From contig NZ_QXMH01000003.1 in the NCBI RefSeq assembly GCF_003568665.1, forward strand, positions 407,772 to 471,771: a stretch of DNA of 64,000 nt, in the 5' to 3' direction. The DNA comes from Chitinophaga alhagiae (GTDB lineage Bacteria; Bacteroidota; Bacteroidia; Chitinophagales; Chitinophagaceae). Positions 26,029-35,657 of the stretch are shown one piece after another (position 1 is the first letter of the stretch; every line of letters starts with the position of its first letter). The position numbers and the translations under genes are program-made. The notes under the pieces are model-generated. The model saw nothing but the letters and a program-made list of their open reading frames with translations. It did not search any database and had not been told where the DNA came from.

Positions 26029-27645
26029 CTAGAGGGACTGTATAAAAACCGCCAGGCTTTCCCCCTGCGGCAGGTTCAGTTTTTTGCGGAGGCGGTAGCG
26101 GAGCACCCGCAGGCTGTCTTGCGAAATGCCCAGCAAGGTGGCAATATCGCCGGAGGGCAGGTTCATGCGCAGCAGGGCAATCAGCCGCAGGTCTCCCGGC
26201 GTAAGGTGCTCGCAGCAGCTTTTCAGCTTGTCGAAAAAAGACTGGTGTACCTGCTCAAAGATGCCCCTGAACTCGTCCCAATGCTGGTCCTGGTTAAAGT
26301 TCCGGTTGATCTGGAGCTGGAGCTGTTTGAGCTGCTTCTTCTGGTCACGCCGGTCTTCTTTCACCATTTCCTCCAGCCGGTCATGCAGGTTTTCCAGCAG
26401 CTGGTTCTTCTGGATGATGTGCAGGGTGTGCGTGCTCAGTTCTTTTGACCGCACTTCCAGCTCCTGCTTGAGAGAATGCTCCTGCAGCTTTTTATGTTCC
26501 ATCTCCGATTCCATCAGGGCCTTCCCGATCTCGTAATGCCGCTTTTCCTGCGCGTTCAGCAACTGCGCGTTGCGGATCTTGAGGCGCTGGCGGCTGATAA
26601 CCAGCATGGCCACCGCCACCAGCAGCAGGCCCACTACCACCAGCGCCAGCGTAATGTTGCGGGCATTACGAAGGCGGCCTATTTCGTTGTTCTTCTTTTC
26701 TATATCGTACATGGTCTGCAGCAGCGCTACCTGCCGGCCGTTTTCCTGTGAATAGATCTGGAGCAGGTGGTGGCGGCTCAGCTCCAGGTAATAGTAGGCG
26801 GAGTCGTTCTGCCCCAGCCCGTTGAAGGCTTTGGCAATATCCCGGTAGGCGCTGCACGCCTGGTATTGCTCGTTGTGCCGCAGCGCCATGGCCAGGGCGG
26901 CGCGGGTTTGCCGCAGGGCCGCGCCGTAGCGGCCTGTTTTGCGCAGCACGTCTCCCAGGTTGTTGAGCACTTCTATGCAGGCCAGTGAATCGCCGGTTTG
27001 TTCGTTGAGCGCCAGGGCCCGGCGGAAGTAAGGCGCGGCGGAATCATAGCGGGCCAGGTCTTCATAGATACTGCCAATGTTCTCGTAGATCTTTGCCATG
27101 CCGCGGCGGTCATCTATCTGCAGGTATTGATCAAGGGCCAGGCGCTGGTAGTAGAAGGCGCTGTCATATTGCTGCTGCTTTTCGTAGAGGTGGCCTATTT
27201 TGCCGTGGGTGAAGGCCATGCCGGCCCGGTGCTGGCGGCGGCTGTAGAGGGCAAAGGCCTCATTGTGCTCCCGGCGGGCCTGCGCGGGCTGGCGGTTATA
27301 ATAATAAAGGGTGCCGATGTCGTTCAGGTTCTCTGCTTCCAGCAACGTTTCTCCCTGCTGGTGGAAAAGGCGGCCGGCCTGCAGGTGATAGTCCAGCGCC
27401 TGCGGGTAATGCCCCCGGTGATAACAGATGCGCCCCATTTGGCGGAAGCAGCGGGCGGCCTGCAGCCAGTCCTTTTGTTCCAGGGCCTTGTTACTGGCGT
27501 CTTTCCAGGCCAGGAAGGAGGTGTCTGCCGGCGGGCGGGCCTGCTCCGGCTGGTGGATGATCAGCGTTTTTTCTTCCTGCGCGCGGAGCGCAACGCAGCA
27601 GCCGGCCAGCAGCAACGTCAGAAAGGTGCGGTACAACAACATCAT
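26029..27645 (-). CDS. TPR-membrane-HTH transcriptional regulator
   Basis: 538 residues from the tandem start MMLLYRTFLTLLLAGCCVALRAQ (27645 or 27642), a signal peptide. TPR-type repeats fill about 45-320 (pattern ALDYHLQAGRLFHQQGETLLEAENLNDIGTLYYYN and following copies). A single membrane segment (LALVVVGLLLVAVAMLVI, about 331-352) is followed by a coiled coil and a C-terminal LuxR/GerE-like HTH (LTPGDLRLIALLRMNLPSGDIATLLGISQDSLRVLRYRLRKKL). Such proteins sense in the periplasm and act on DNA in the cytoplasm. It lies upstream of the TonB receptor/phytase operon on the same strand (188-bp gap) and may control it. Confidence 0.85.
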   Translation of the reverse strand: MMLLYRTFLTLLLAGCCVALRAQEEKTLIIHQPEQARPPADTSFLAWKDASNKALEQKDWLQAARCFRQMGRICYHRGHYPQALDYHLQAGRLFHQQGETLLEAENLNDIGTLYYYNRQPAQARREHNEAFALYSRRQHRAGMAFTHGKIGHLYEKQQQYDSAFYYQRLALDQYLQIDDRRGMAKIYENIGSIYEDLARYDSAAPYFRRALALNEQTGDSLACIEVLNNLGDVLRKTGRYGAALRQTRAALAMALRHNEQYQACSAYRDIAKAFNGLGQNDSAYYYLELSRHHLLQIYSQENGRQVALLQTMYDIEKKNNEIGRLRNARNITLALVVVGLLLVAVAMLVISRQRLKIRNAQLLNAQEKRHYEIGKALMESEMEHKKLQEHSLKQELEVRSKELSTHTLHIIQKNQLLENLHDRLEEMVKEDRRDQKKQLKQLQLQINRNFNQDQHWDEFRGIFEQVHQSFFDKLKSCCEHLTPGDLRLIALLRMNLPSGDIATLLGISQDSLRVLRYRLRKKLNLPQGESLAVFIQSL

Positions 27646-27884
27646 ACCACAAATAAAACGCTCCAATGTTACGGTAATATTAAGCGGTGGGGGAAATGTG
27701 GTATAGCCAGGTGTAAAACGCCCCTTCTCTACACACCCGCCGGCAAACCCATGGCCGCCGATGCCGCGGCAACAACGTGCCGGTAGCAATGGTTTCACAA
27801 TGCTGCCCGGAGCAGCCCTGCAGGTGATCGATGCTCATGGAATGATTTATGAAAAACTGCGTAAAATTTTTACATTTAAAGTAT

Positions 27885-29993
27885 ATGCGCTACAGTATCG
27901 TTCCCTTTATCTTGTTACTGGCCGCCTGCCATTCCACGGGCAGCACAGAATGGCCCGCCTACAACGGCGGCAACAAAGCTCAAAAATATTCCACGCTCAA
28001 ACAGATAGACACCGCCAACGCGCGGCACCTGCGGGTAGCCTGGCAATACCGCACCGGAGATGCGGACACGGCCAAAGGCTCGCAGATACAATGCAACCCG
28101 CTGGTGGTGAACGGCATGCTGTACGGCATCTCTCCCCGCCTGAAGCTCTTTGCGCTGCAGGCCGCCACCGGCGCGCCCCAATGGGTGTTTGACCCGTTTG
28201 AGAAAAGTGAGGCGGCCAATGTGAACAACGCCCGCGGCCTGGCGTATTATGCGGATGGAGACAGCAGCGCCCGCCTCTTTTATACGGCGGGGGCATTCCT
28301 CTACTGCATCAACGCGGCCAACGGCCGGCCGGTGCAAACCTTCGGCAGCAACGGCCGCATAGACCTGCACGATCATCTCGGGGAAGCCGCCAAAAACCTG
28401 TACGTCACTTCCACCTCTCCCGGCATGATCTATAAAGACCAGATCATGGTGGGCACCCGCGTATCTGAAGGCGCAGACGCCGCTCCCGGCCACATCCGCA
28501 GTTACAACGTGCATACCGGCCAGATGCAATGGATATTCCATACCATCCCGCAGCCGGGAGAGTTCGGGCATGAGACCTGGAAAGACCCCCAGGCGTACCG
28601 CCACATAGGCGGCGCCAACGCCTGGGCCGGGTTCAGCCTGGATGAAGAACGCGGTATCCTCTTTGCCCCCGTAGGTTCCGCCGCGTTCGACTTCTACGGC
28701 GCGCGGCGCCTGGGCACCAACCTCTTCGCCAATTGCCTGCTGGCGCTGGATGCCAATACCGGCCAGCGCCTCTGGCATTTCCAGGGCATCCATCACGATG
28801 TGTGGGACCGCGACCTTCCCGCTCCTCCCGCCCTGGTAACGGTTACGTACGAAGGAAAACCCACAGACGCCGTGGCGCAAACCAGCAAAACGGGTTTCCT
28901 CTTCCTCCTGGACCGCGAAAGCGGCAAACCCCTCTTCCCCGTAGTGGAAAAGGACGTACCGCATCAAAGCCCCCTGCCCGGCGAAGTACTTTCGCCCACA
29001 CAGCCCTACGCATTGCATCCAAAGCCCTTTGTGCGCCAGGGAATGACGGAGGCAGATCTCCTCACGCAGATACCGGACTCTTCTTACCAGGATATCAAGA
29101 CCCGCTTTGCCGCCCTGCGCAAAAGCCACATGTTTGAACCGCCCTCCAAAGAAGGCACCCTCATGTTCCCCGGCTTTGACGGCGGCGGAGAATGGGGCGG
29201 CCCGGCCTTTGACCCGGCCACCGGCATGCTGTACATCAACGCCAATGAAGTGCCGTGGATATTGCAAATGGTAGACGTTACCGCCAAACGCCATGGCGGC
29301 GAGACCATGCTGGCCGCGGGCCGGCGCTTGTACCAGCAACATTGCATGAGCTGCCACGGCGGGGACAGGAAAGGCGGCGGCAACTACCCTTCCCTGCTGG
29401 ATGCTGAAAAACGCTACACGGCGCAGGCCGTGCTGGACCTGCTGCAAACAGGCCGCCGCATGATGCCCGCGTTCAGCTACCTCCACCCGGAAGAACGGAA
29501 GGCCGTAACGCAATACATCCTCAACATGCCCGCCGCCGGCCCATATACCGGCCCCTCCACGCCTATAGACAGCTTCCGCAACCTGCCCTACAACATGGCG
29601 GGTTATAAAAAATTCCAGACCAAAGAAGGTTATCCCGCCGTTACCCCGCCCTGGGGCACCCTGAGCGCTATTGACCTGAACACGGGAGAATACCGCTGGA
29701 AGGTACCGCTGGGAACGTCCGCCCTCGGCAACACCGGCACGGAAAACTACGGCGCGCCCGTAGTAACGGCCGGCGGCCTGCTCATTATTGCCGCCACGCC
29801 AGACAGCCAGCTGCGCATCTTCAACAAACGCAACGGGGCGTTACTCTGGGAAACCACGCTGCCCGCGCCGGGCTTTGCCACACCGGCGGTATATGAGGCT
29901 GGCGGGAAACAATATATTGTAATTGCCTGCGGCGGCGGCAAGCTGGGCACTAAGCCGGGGGATAGTTATGTGGCGTTTGCGTTGGGGGAATAA
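27885..29993 (+). CDS. PQQ-dependent quinoprotein dehydrogenase with cytochrome c domain
   Basis: 702 residues from the start at 27885, where MRYSIVPFILLLAAC gives a lipoprotein signal; the ATG at 27849 is less likely. An eight-bladed propeller of the glucose/alcohol dehydrogenase type is shown by WPAYNGGNKAQKYSTLKQI, NARGLAYYADGD, HETWKDPQAYRHIGGANAWAGFSLDEERGI and GVQNTGTENYGAP-like repeats. Inserted near residues 480-560 is a cytochrome c domain with C487-M-S-C490-H491 and a distal Met region (RRMMPAFSYLHPEE). It would oxidise a sugar or alcohol outside the inner membrane and pass electrons to the haem. No PQQ synthesis genes are in the window. The substrate is unknown. Confidence 0.9.
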   Translation: MRYSIVPFILLLAACHSTGSTEWPAYNGGNKAQKYSTLKQIDTANARHLRVAWQYRTGDADTAKGSQIQCNPLVVNGMLYGISPRLKLFALQAATGAPQWVFDPFEKSEAANVNNARGLAYYADGDSSARLFYTAGAFLYCINAANGRPVQTFGSNGRIDLHDHLGEAAKNLYVTSTSPGMIYKDQIMVGTRVSEGADAAPGHIRSYNVHTGQMQWIFHTIPQPGEFGHETWKDPQAYRHIGGANAWAGFSLDEERGILFAPVGSAAFDFYGARRLGTNLFANCLLALDANTGQRLWHFQGIHHDVWDRDLPAPPALVTVTYEGKPTDAVAQTSKTGFLFLLDRESGKPLFPVVEKDVPHQSPLPGEVLSPTQPYALHPKPFVRQGMTEADLLTQIPDSSYQDIKTRFAALRKSHMFEPPSKEGTLMFPGFDGGGEWGGPAFDPATGMLYINANEVPWILQMVDVTAKRHGGETMLAAGRRLYQQHCMSCHGGDRKGGGNYPSLLDAEKRYTAQAVLDLLQTGRRMMPAFSYLHPEERKAVTQYILNMPAAGPYTGPSTPIDSFRNLPYNMAGYKKFQTKEGYPAVTPPWGTLSAIDLNTGEYRWKVPLGTSALGNTGTENYGAPVVTAGGLLIIAATPDSQLRIFNKRNGALLWETTLPAPGFATPAVYEAGGKQYIVIACGGGKLGTKPGDSYVAFALGE

Positions 29994-30019
29994 AAAAAGC
30001 CGGATCGCTCCGGCCTTTT
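29992..30019. terminator. Bidirectional terminator between the dehydrogenase and ribBA
   Basis: AAAAAAGCCGGA-TCGC-TCCGGCCTTTT: a short GC stem with A-run before and T-run after, lying between two convergent genes. Confidence 0.85.
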
Positions 30020-30023
30020 GCAG

Positions 30024-31223
30024 TTATTTCATGATCTCATGCCCCAGCTTGTCTCGCTTGGTCTTGAGATAAAATTCGTTGTGCGGGTTAGGGCATATCT
30101 CGATGCCTACGTTCTCCACAATTTCCAGCCCGTAACCGCTGAGGCCTGCGCGCTTGCGCGGGTTGTTGGTGATGAGGCGGATCTTGGTCACGTTCAGGTG
30201 GCGGAGTATCTGCGCGCCTACGCCATAATCCCGTTCGTCCATGCCAAAGCCCAGCTCCAGGTTGGCCTCTACGGTATCCCGGCCTTCCTCCTGCAGCTTG
30301 TAGGCTTTCAGTTTGTTCATGAGGCCAATGCCGCGCCCTTCCTGGTTCATGTACAGGATGAGGCCTTTACCTTCTTTCTCCACCATTTGCATGGCTGCCT
30401 GTAACTGCTCCCCGCAGTCGCAGCGGAGGGAATGGAGAATGTCTCCGGTAAAGCAGCTGGAGTGTACGCGGGTGAGCACCGGCTCCCCTGCTTCCCAGTC
30501 TCCCTTCTTGAGGGCCATGTGAATATCTCCGGAGTTGAGCTGTTTGAACGCCACCAGCTCAAAGTTGCCGTATTTGGTGGGCATCTGCACCCGTACTTCT
30601 TCTTCTATGAGGGTTTCCGTACGGAGGCGGTATTCTATCAGGTCTTTGATGGAGATCAGCTTCAGGTTGAACTTTTTGGCTATTTCCCGCAGTTCGGGCA
30701 GGCGGGCCATGGAGCCGTCTTCATTCATGATCTCTACCAGCACGCCAGCGGGCTCAAAGCCGGCCAGGCGGGCCAGGTCTATGGTAGCTTCCGTGTGGCC
30801 GGTGCGGCGCAGCACACCACCTTTTTTGGCCCTGAGCGGAAAGATGTGGCCGGGTTTGCCCAGCTCTTCCGGGCGGGTGTCCGGGTCTATCAGGGCCTGG
30901 ATGGTTTTGGCCCTGTCATGCGCCGAAATACCGGTGGTGCAGCCGTGCCCCAGCAGGTCTACAGACACGGTAAAGGGCGTTTGGTGCAGTGCGGTATTGT
31001 CTCTTACCATCAGTTCCAGCCCCAGCTCCTCGCAACGCTCTTCCACCAGCGGGGCGCAAATGAGGCCGCGGCCGTGCATGCTCATGAAATTAATGATCTC
31101 TGGTGTTACGTTCCGGGCGGCGGTGATAAAATCCCCTTCGTTCTCGCGGTCTTCATCATCCACCACTATCACGAGTTTTCCCTGTTTTATATCCTCAATG
31201 GCGGCCTCTATGGTATCCAGCAT
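30024..31223 (-). CDS. ribBA: RibBA: DHBP synthase / GTP cyclohydrolase II
   Basis: 399 residues from MLDTIEAAIEDIKQGKLVIVVDDEDRENEGD; the longer frame from 31370 adds an unconserved leader. The first domain (about 1-203) makes 3,4-dihydroxy-2-butanone 4-phosphate (motifs DDEDRENEGDF, HTEATIDLARLAG). The second (about 205-399) is GTP cyclohydrolase II with the zinc cysteines in SSCFTGDILHSLRCDCGEQL and the NQEGRGIGL motif. Both start riboflavin synthesis. No FMN riboswitch sequence was seen upstream. It stands alone. Confidence 0.97.
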   Translation of the reverse strand: MLDTIEAAIEDIKQGKLVIVVDDEDRENEGDFITAARNVTPEIINFMSMHGRGLICAPLVEERCEELGLELMVRDNTALHQTPFTVSVDLLGHGCTTGISAHDRAKTIQALIDPDTRPEELGKPGHIFPLRAKKGGVLRRTGHTEATIDLARLAGFEPAGVLVEIMNEDGSMARLPELREIAKKFNLKLISIKDLIEYRLRTETLIEEEVRVQMPTKYGNFELVAFKQLNSGDIHMALKKGDWEAGEPVLTRVHSSCFTGDILHSLRCDCGEQLQAAMQMVEKEGKGLILYMNQEGRGIGLMNKLKAYKLQEEGRDTVEANLELGFGMDERDYGVGAQILRHLNVTKIRLITNNPRKRAGLSGYGLEIVENVGIEICPNPHNEFYLKTKRDKLGHEIMK

Positions 31224-31520
31224 AATGTCTTTCCGGTTAGATAAAAGAATGTGCAAAGTTATGACATAAAACCGAGCTTTGAGGGTATTGCCCCCGCAGG
31301 GTGCATAACTTGCCATATTATACTTATTTGCATTTGATATTTTGGAAATTCTCTCCCCCTGACCGAACAATTTCCTATTAAAAACCGTTCTACAGTTATT
31401 CGATCAAAATCAGCAGGGCCAAATTCTTTGAAAAACGCAACTTGTAACAATTTGTTAATTTGAAGTTAAAGTTCGAATAGCATATTTCTTCATCTTTGCA
31501 CTATCATCAAATATGTTGTT

Positions 31521-34500
31521 ATGGGATTTAAAAAGTTACTCACTACATGCTTATGTATGCTGGGGGTCAGTGGCGTGTTTGCACAGGTGACTACCAGCGG
31601 CTTGAACGGAACTGTAAAAGATGCCCAGCAGGAAGGCCTGCCGGGAGCTACCGTAAAGGCCACCCACCTGCCTACCGGCACAGTATACGGCGTTACCACC
31701 CAGGAAGACGGGCGTTATACCCTCCCCAACCTGCGCGCTGGCGGCCCTTATAAAATAGAGGTGACCTTCATCGGGTACACCGGCCAGACTTTTAACGATA
31801 TCTACCTGCAGCTGGGTATCACCCGCAAGCTGGACGCTACCCTCGAAAGCGGCGCCCAACAGCTCAAAGAGATCAGCGTAACCGGTAACCGCGGGGGCAT
31901 TATCAACCCTAACAACAGCGGTACGGCGGTGAACATCTCCCGTAACCAGATAGAGAACCTGCCCACTGTTACCCGCTCCGTGCAAGACTTTGCACGCCTC
32001 AGCGCACAGGCCAGCACCTTCTCCAACGGCAGCGACGGGTCTCCCCTGGGCATTTCCTTCGGCGGGCAGAACAACCGCTACAACCAGTTTGCCATAGACG
32101 GCGCCATGGCCAACGACGTGTTTGGCCTGGCCGCATCCGGCACCAACGGCGGGCAGGCGGGCGCCAACCCGATTTCCATTGAGGCCATTGACCAGATACA
32201 GGTAGTGCTCAACCCTTACGATGTGAAACAGAGCGGCTTTGCCGGCGGCGGCATGAACGCCATCACCAAAAGCGGCACCAACGATTTTCATGGCGCGGCC
32301 TATTATTACTTCCAGAACGAAGCCCTGGTAGGCAAGTCGCCCAACGATCTGAAGGCCAAATACGGCAAGTTCAACAACGATATTTACGGCGTGGGCATTG
32401 GCGGCCCCATCATCAAGAACAAGCTGTTCTTCTACCTGAACGCGGAAAGAACAAAAAGAAGCGCGCCCATAGACTTTAACCCTGATGACCCCAGCACCGG
32501 CGCTACCAACTACACCTCTGCCGAACTGAAGAGCATTTATGATAAAGTAATGGCAGACTACCAGGTAGACCTCGGCACCTACACCGCCCAGAGCAAAACG
32601 CAGGAGTCTACCTCCCTGCTCGGCCGCATAGACTGGAACATCAACAGCGTACACAAACTGACGCTGCGCTACAGCTACCTGGACGGCAACAACATGCTGG
32701 GCACCAGCCGCACCCGGGACCAGGCGTACTACCTTAACAGCTACTACGACTTCCCGTCCAAAACCCACTCGGCCACCATTGAGCTGAACTCGCTCTTCTC
32801 CAATAAAATGAGCAACGAGCTGAGAATAGGGATGAACATCGTAAAAGACAACCGCAATTATAAAGGCGAGCCATTTACCAACGTGAGGATCAATGACGCC
32901 GGCCGCACCTTCAACATCGGCAGCGAGTTCTCCTCTACCGTGAACGGGCTGAAGCAGAACATCTTTACACTTACAGACAACTTCACGCTGTACAGAGGCG
33001 AGCATACCATTACCATCGGTACCAGCAACGACTTCTACAACATGAAGAACGACTTCATCCAGGCCAATTTCGGGGCGTACACCTTCAACTCCCTGAACGA
33101 TTTCCTGACCGATGCCAAACCTAACCAATACCAGATCAACTATACCACTAACGATACCCTGGCGCGTGACGGCGTGAAATTCTCCGCCGCGCAGTTGAGC
33201 CTGTACGCGCAAGACGAGTGGGACGTGGTCTCCAACTTCCGGCTCACTTACGGCCTGCGGGTAGACTTCCCCATCTTCCCCACCAACCCGCCTGACAACC
33301 CTGCGTTCAGCAAAGACTTCCCGGGTTATTCCACCTCTATGCTGCCCAAGTCCAAACCGCTCTGGGCGCCACGCGTAGGTTTCAACTGGGACGTGATGAA
33401 GAACGGGAAAACGCAGATCCGCGGCGGCGTGGGCATCTTCACCAGCCGCGTGCCGTTTGTATGGATATCCAACCAGTACAATACTACCGGTAACCTGTAT
33501 ACGAACGTGAACCTCTCCGGCAATGCGCTGCCCGCCTCTTTCCGGATGCGGTTTGACAAGAACGCGCCTTTCTTTGACCAATACAGCGCGGCCAACCTGG
33601 CCGCCATGGGCGCCAACGTGTCAAGGCCTACCAATATCAACATCACAGCGCGTGACTTCAAGTTCCCGCAGGTGTTCAAGACCAACCTGGCCTGGGACCA
33701 GCAGCTCCCCTGGGGCATCATCAGCACCCTGGAGCTGAATTACTCCAAAACCATCAACAACGTTATCTGGACCAACCTGAACGTAGAACGTACCAATAAC
33801 ACCATCACCCTGGGCGGTAACGATGCGCGCCCGGTATGGGATACCGTGTACCGCAACTATGACCAGGTGCTGCTGCTGGAAAATACCAACGAAGGGTACA
33901 CCTACAACCTCTCCGCCGAGTTTACCAAGAGCACGGCAGACGGGCTCTTTGCCAAAATAGGCTACTCCTTCGGCGAATCCTATTCCCTGAATGACGGCGC
34001 TTCTTCTACCGCCGGTTCCAACTGGCGTTTTCCGCCCAACGTGAATGGCCTGAACGAGCTGGACCTGGGTTATTCCAAGTTCCGCATGGGCCACCGCATA
34101 CTGGCAGCCATTGCCAAAACCTTCCGCTACGGCGGCAGCGACAAGAAATGGGCCACCACCGTGAGCCTGTTCTACAACGGCCAGTCCGGTACGCCATACA
34201 CCTGGGTATACTTCAACTCGGTAGACCCCACCGGGGACGACCGCGGCGGCAGCGGCAACAACGACCTGCTGTACATTCCCACTACCGCGGAGGTAGCCAC
34301 CATGCGCTTTGACCCCATCACCAGCAGGGACGCCGCCACCGGCGCTATCATCTACACCCGCTCCGAAGCAGAACAACGGGCGGATTTTGAAGAGCTGATG
34401 AGCACAGACAGCTATCTCTCCAAACACCGCGGCCAGCGCGCTGAAAAATATGATGCCCGCACACCCTTTGAGAACGTGTTCGATTTCAAACTGATGCAGG

Positions 34501-34769
34501 TCATCCCCATCATCAAAGGCCATAAAATAGAACTGACCTTTGATGTGATGAACGTGGGCAACCTGCTGAACCATAAATGGGGCCGCACCCACTTCATCAG
34601 CAACAACGTGGCCACGCCCATTACCTTCCGCAGGAATGAAGGCGCCGGCCCCCTGTTCCAGTATGACAGGAGAAGGCTGAATGACTCTGACGGTACCCAA
34701 ACGGCATACTTCATCAATAACTTCACCTCCCGCTGGAGAGGCCAGTTAGGCATCCGGTACAGTTTTTAA
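31521..34769 (+). CDS. Oar-like TonB-dependent outer-membrane receptor
   Basis: 1082 residues with signal peptide (MGFKKLLTTCLCMLGVSGVFAQ), a carboxypeptidase regulatory-like domain (about 25-110, GLNGTVKDAQQEGLPGATVKATHLPTG), a plug (about 115-260, NRNQIENLPTVTRSVQDFARLSAQ, NRYNQFAIDGAMANDVFG) and a large barrel. The layout and phrases such as GGMNAITKSGTNDFHGAAYYYFQNEALVG are those of the Oar/TonB receptor group of Bacteroidota and Myxococcus. The cargo is not known. A terminator follows at 34794-34819. No SusD partner is adjacent. Confidence 0.93.
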   Translation: MGFKKLLTTCLCMLGVSGVFAQVTTSGLNGTVKDAQQEGLPGATVKATHLPTGTVYGVTTQEDGRYTLPNLRAGGPYKIEVTFIGYTGQTFNDIYLQLGITRKLDATLESGAQQLKEISVTGNRGGIINPNNSGTAVNISRNQIENLPTVTRSVQDFARLSAQASTFSNGSDGSPLGISFGGQNNRYNQFAIDGAMANDVFGLAASGTNGGQAGANPISIEAIDQIQVVLNPYDVKQSGFAGGGMNAITKSGTNDFHGAAYYYFQNEALVGKSPNDLKAKYGKFNNDIYGVGIGGPIIKNKLFFYLNAERTKRSAPIDFNPDDPSTGATNYTSAELKSIYDKVMADYQVDLGTYTAQSKTQESTSLLGRIDWNINSVHKLTLRYSYLDGNNMLGTSRTRDQAYYLNSYYDFPSKTHSATIELNSLFSNKMSNELRIGMNIVKDNRNYKGEPFTNVRINDAGRTFNIGSEFSSTVNGLKQNIFTLTDNFTLYRGEHTITIGTSNDFYNMKNDFIQANFGAYTFNSLNDFLTDAKPNQYQINYTTNDTLARDGVKFSAAQLSLYAQDEWDVVSNFRLTYGLRVDFPIFPTNPPDNPAFSKDFPGYSTSMLPKSKPLWAPRVGFNWDVMKNGKTQIRGGVGIFTSRVPFVWISNQYNTTGNLYTNVNLSGNALPASFRMRFDKNAPFFDQYSAANLAAMGANVSRPTNINITARDFKFPQVFKTNLAWDQQLPWGIISTLELNYSKTINNVIWTNLNVERTNNTITLGGNDARPVWDTVYRNYDQVLLLENTNEGYTYNLSAEFTKSTADGLFAKIGYSFGESYSLNDGASSTAGSNWRFPPNVNGLNELDLGYSKFRMGHRILAAIAKTFRYGGSDKKWATTVSLFYNGQSGTPYTWVYFNSVDPTGDDRGGSGNNDLLYIPTTAEVATMRFDPITSRDAATGAIIYTRSEAEQRADFEELMSTDSYLSKHRGQRAEKYDARTPFENVFDFKLMQVIPIIKGHKIELTFDVMNVGNLLNHKWGRTHFISNNVATPITFRRNEGAGPLFQYDRRRLNDSDGTQTAYFINNFTSRWRGQLGIRYSF

Positions 34770-34793
34770 ACCAATATTATCATCTGTTGTAAA

Positions 34794-34819
34794 GGGCCGC
34801 CGCCATGGCGGCCTTTTTT
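34794..34819 (+). terminator. Terminator of the Oar-like receptor gene
   Basis: GGCCGCC-GCCAT-GGCGGCC followed by six T's on the plus strand, overlapping the stop of the convergent esterase gene. Confidence 0.85.
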
Positions 34820-35585
34820 ACGCTTTCACCACCCAGTCCAGGAACTCCGGCATTACGCCGGCCCAGGTGGCAACATCGTGGCGGCCGCCTTTTACGAGGG
34901 TATAATGGATATGTTTGCCTTTTTCATAGCCTTTTTCTTCCAGCAGCTCCATCAGCTCTTCCGTATCATCTACCGCGTCTATCACCCCGTTCACGTTCCT
35001 GTCTTCCTTTTCATCTTCCGTACCGGCCTCAAAAAAGAAACGCAGGTCAGGGTGAAAACGCCCTTCTTTCACCTGCCGGTGCATGATGCGGCGCTGCTGC
35101 GGCACATCATTGGCGGAGCGCCACCAGAGGGAACCGGAGAACACGCCGGCCTTGTGGAACTCCTTCGGGTGGTTCCACACAATATCCAGCGCGGAAAGGC
35201 CGCCCATGGAAAAACCGGCAAACGTTTTGTCAGGGAACTGCCGGTGATAGCGGCTTTCCAGGAAAGGCAGCAGCTCGCGTAAAATGAAACGGGTGTACAG
35301 CCCGGCCTTGCAGCCACGGCCCTGGTAGTCCATATGCCGCGCGGTGCCATACTCCTGCAGGCGCTGCGGGCCGGCGTGAATGGCCACCACCCACAGGGAT
35401 GGATGGCTGGTGTTGTGCAAATGCTCCAGCATGGAAGGGAAACCCATACCGTCAAGGTCCTGCCCGTCATTCAGCAGCAGCAGGTGCGGCGTGTCCCGCG
35501 TGTTGGCGGGCTGGTACACGTCAAACGTCACTTCCCTTTGCAGGAAAAGCGAGTACTGTCCATAAGATTCTTTTCTGGGAAACAT
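34818..35585 (-). CDS. Alpha/beta hydrolase, esterase D/enterochelin-esterase-like
   Basis: 255 residues of the putative esterase family (PF00756 type). It starts with a strand-rich part (REVTFDVYQPANTRDTPHLLLLNDGQDL, typical LLYLLDGQ-like block), has the nucleophile elbow GFSMGGLSALDI, the acid in the FFEAGTEDEKEDRN region, and a C-terminal histidine in GGRHDVATWAGVMPEFLDWV. No signal peptide, so it is cytoplasmic. It may cleave small esters or act on siderophore-like compounds; the substrate is not evident. Convergent with the Oar-like gene. Confidence 0.85.
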   Translation of the reverse strand: MFPRKESYGQYSLFLQREVTFDVYQPANTRDTPHLLLLNDGQDLDGMGFPSMLEHLHNTSHPSLWVVAIHAGPQRLQEYGTARHMDYQGRGCKAGLYTRFILRELLPFLESRYHRQFPDKTFAGFSMGGLSALDIVWNHPKEFHKAGVFSGSLWWRSANDVPQQRRIMHRQVKEGRFHPDLRFFFEAGTEDEKEDRNVNGVIDAVDDTEELMELLEEKGYEKGKHIHYTLVKGGRHDVATWAGVMPEFLDWVVKA

Positions 35586-35657
35586 AAGCAGACGGGTTGT
35601 AGCTAAAGTTAAAAAAATAGCGCCAGAGTTGCCGTGAATAATTGTTAAATTACGAAG

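Noticed and set aside
31224..31450. FMN riboswitch before ribBA
   Set aside because: The conserved RFN sequence blocks were not found in the leader.
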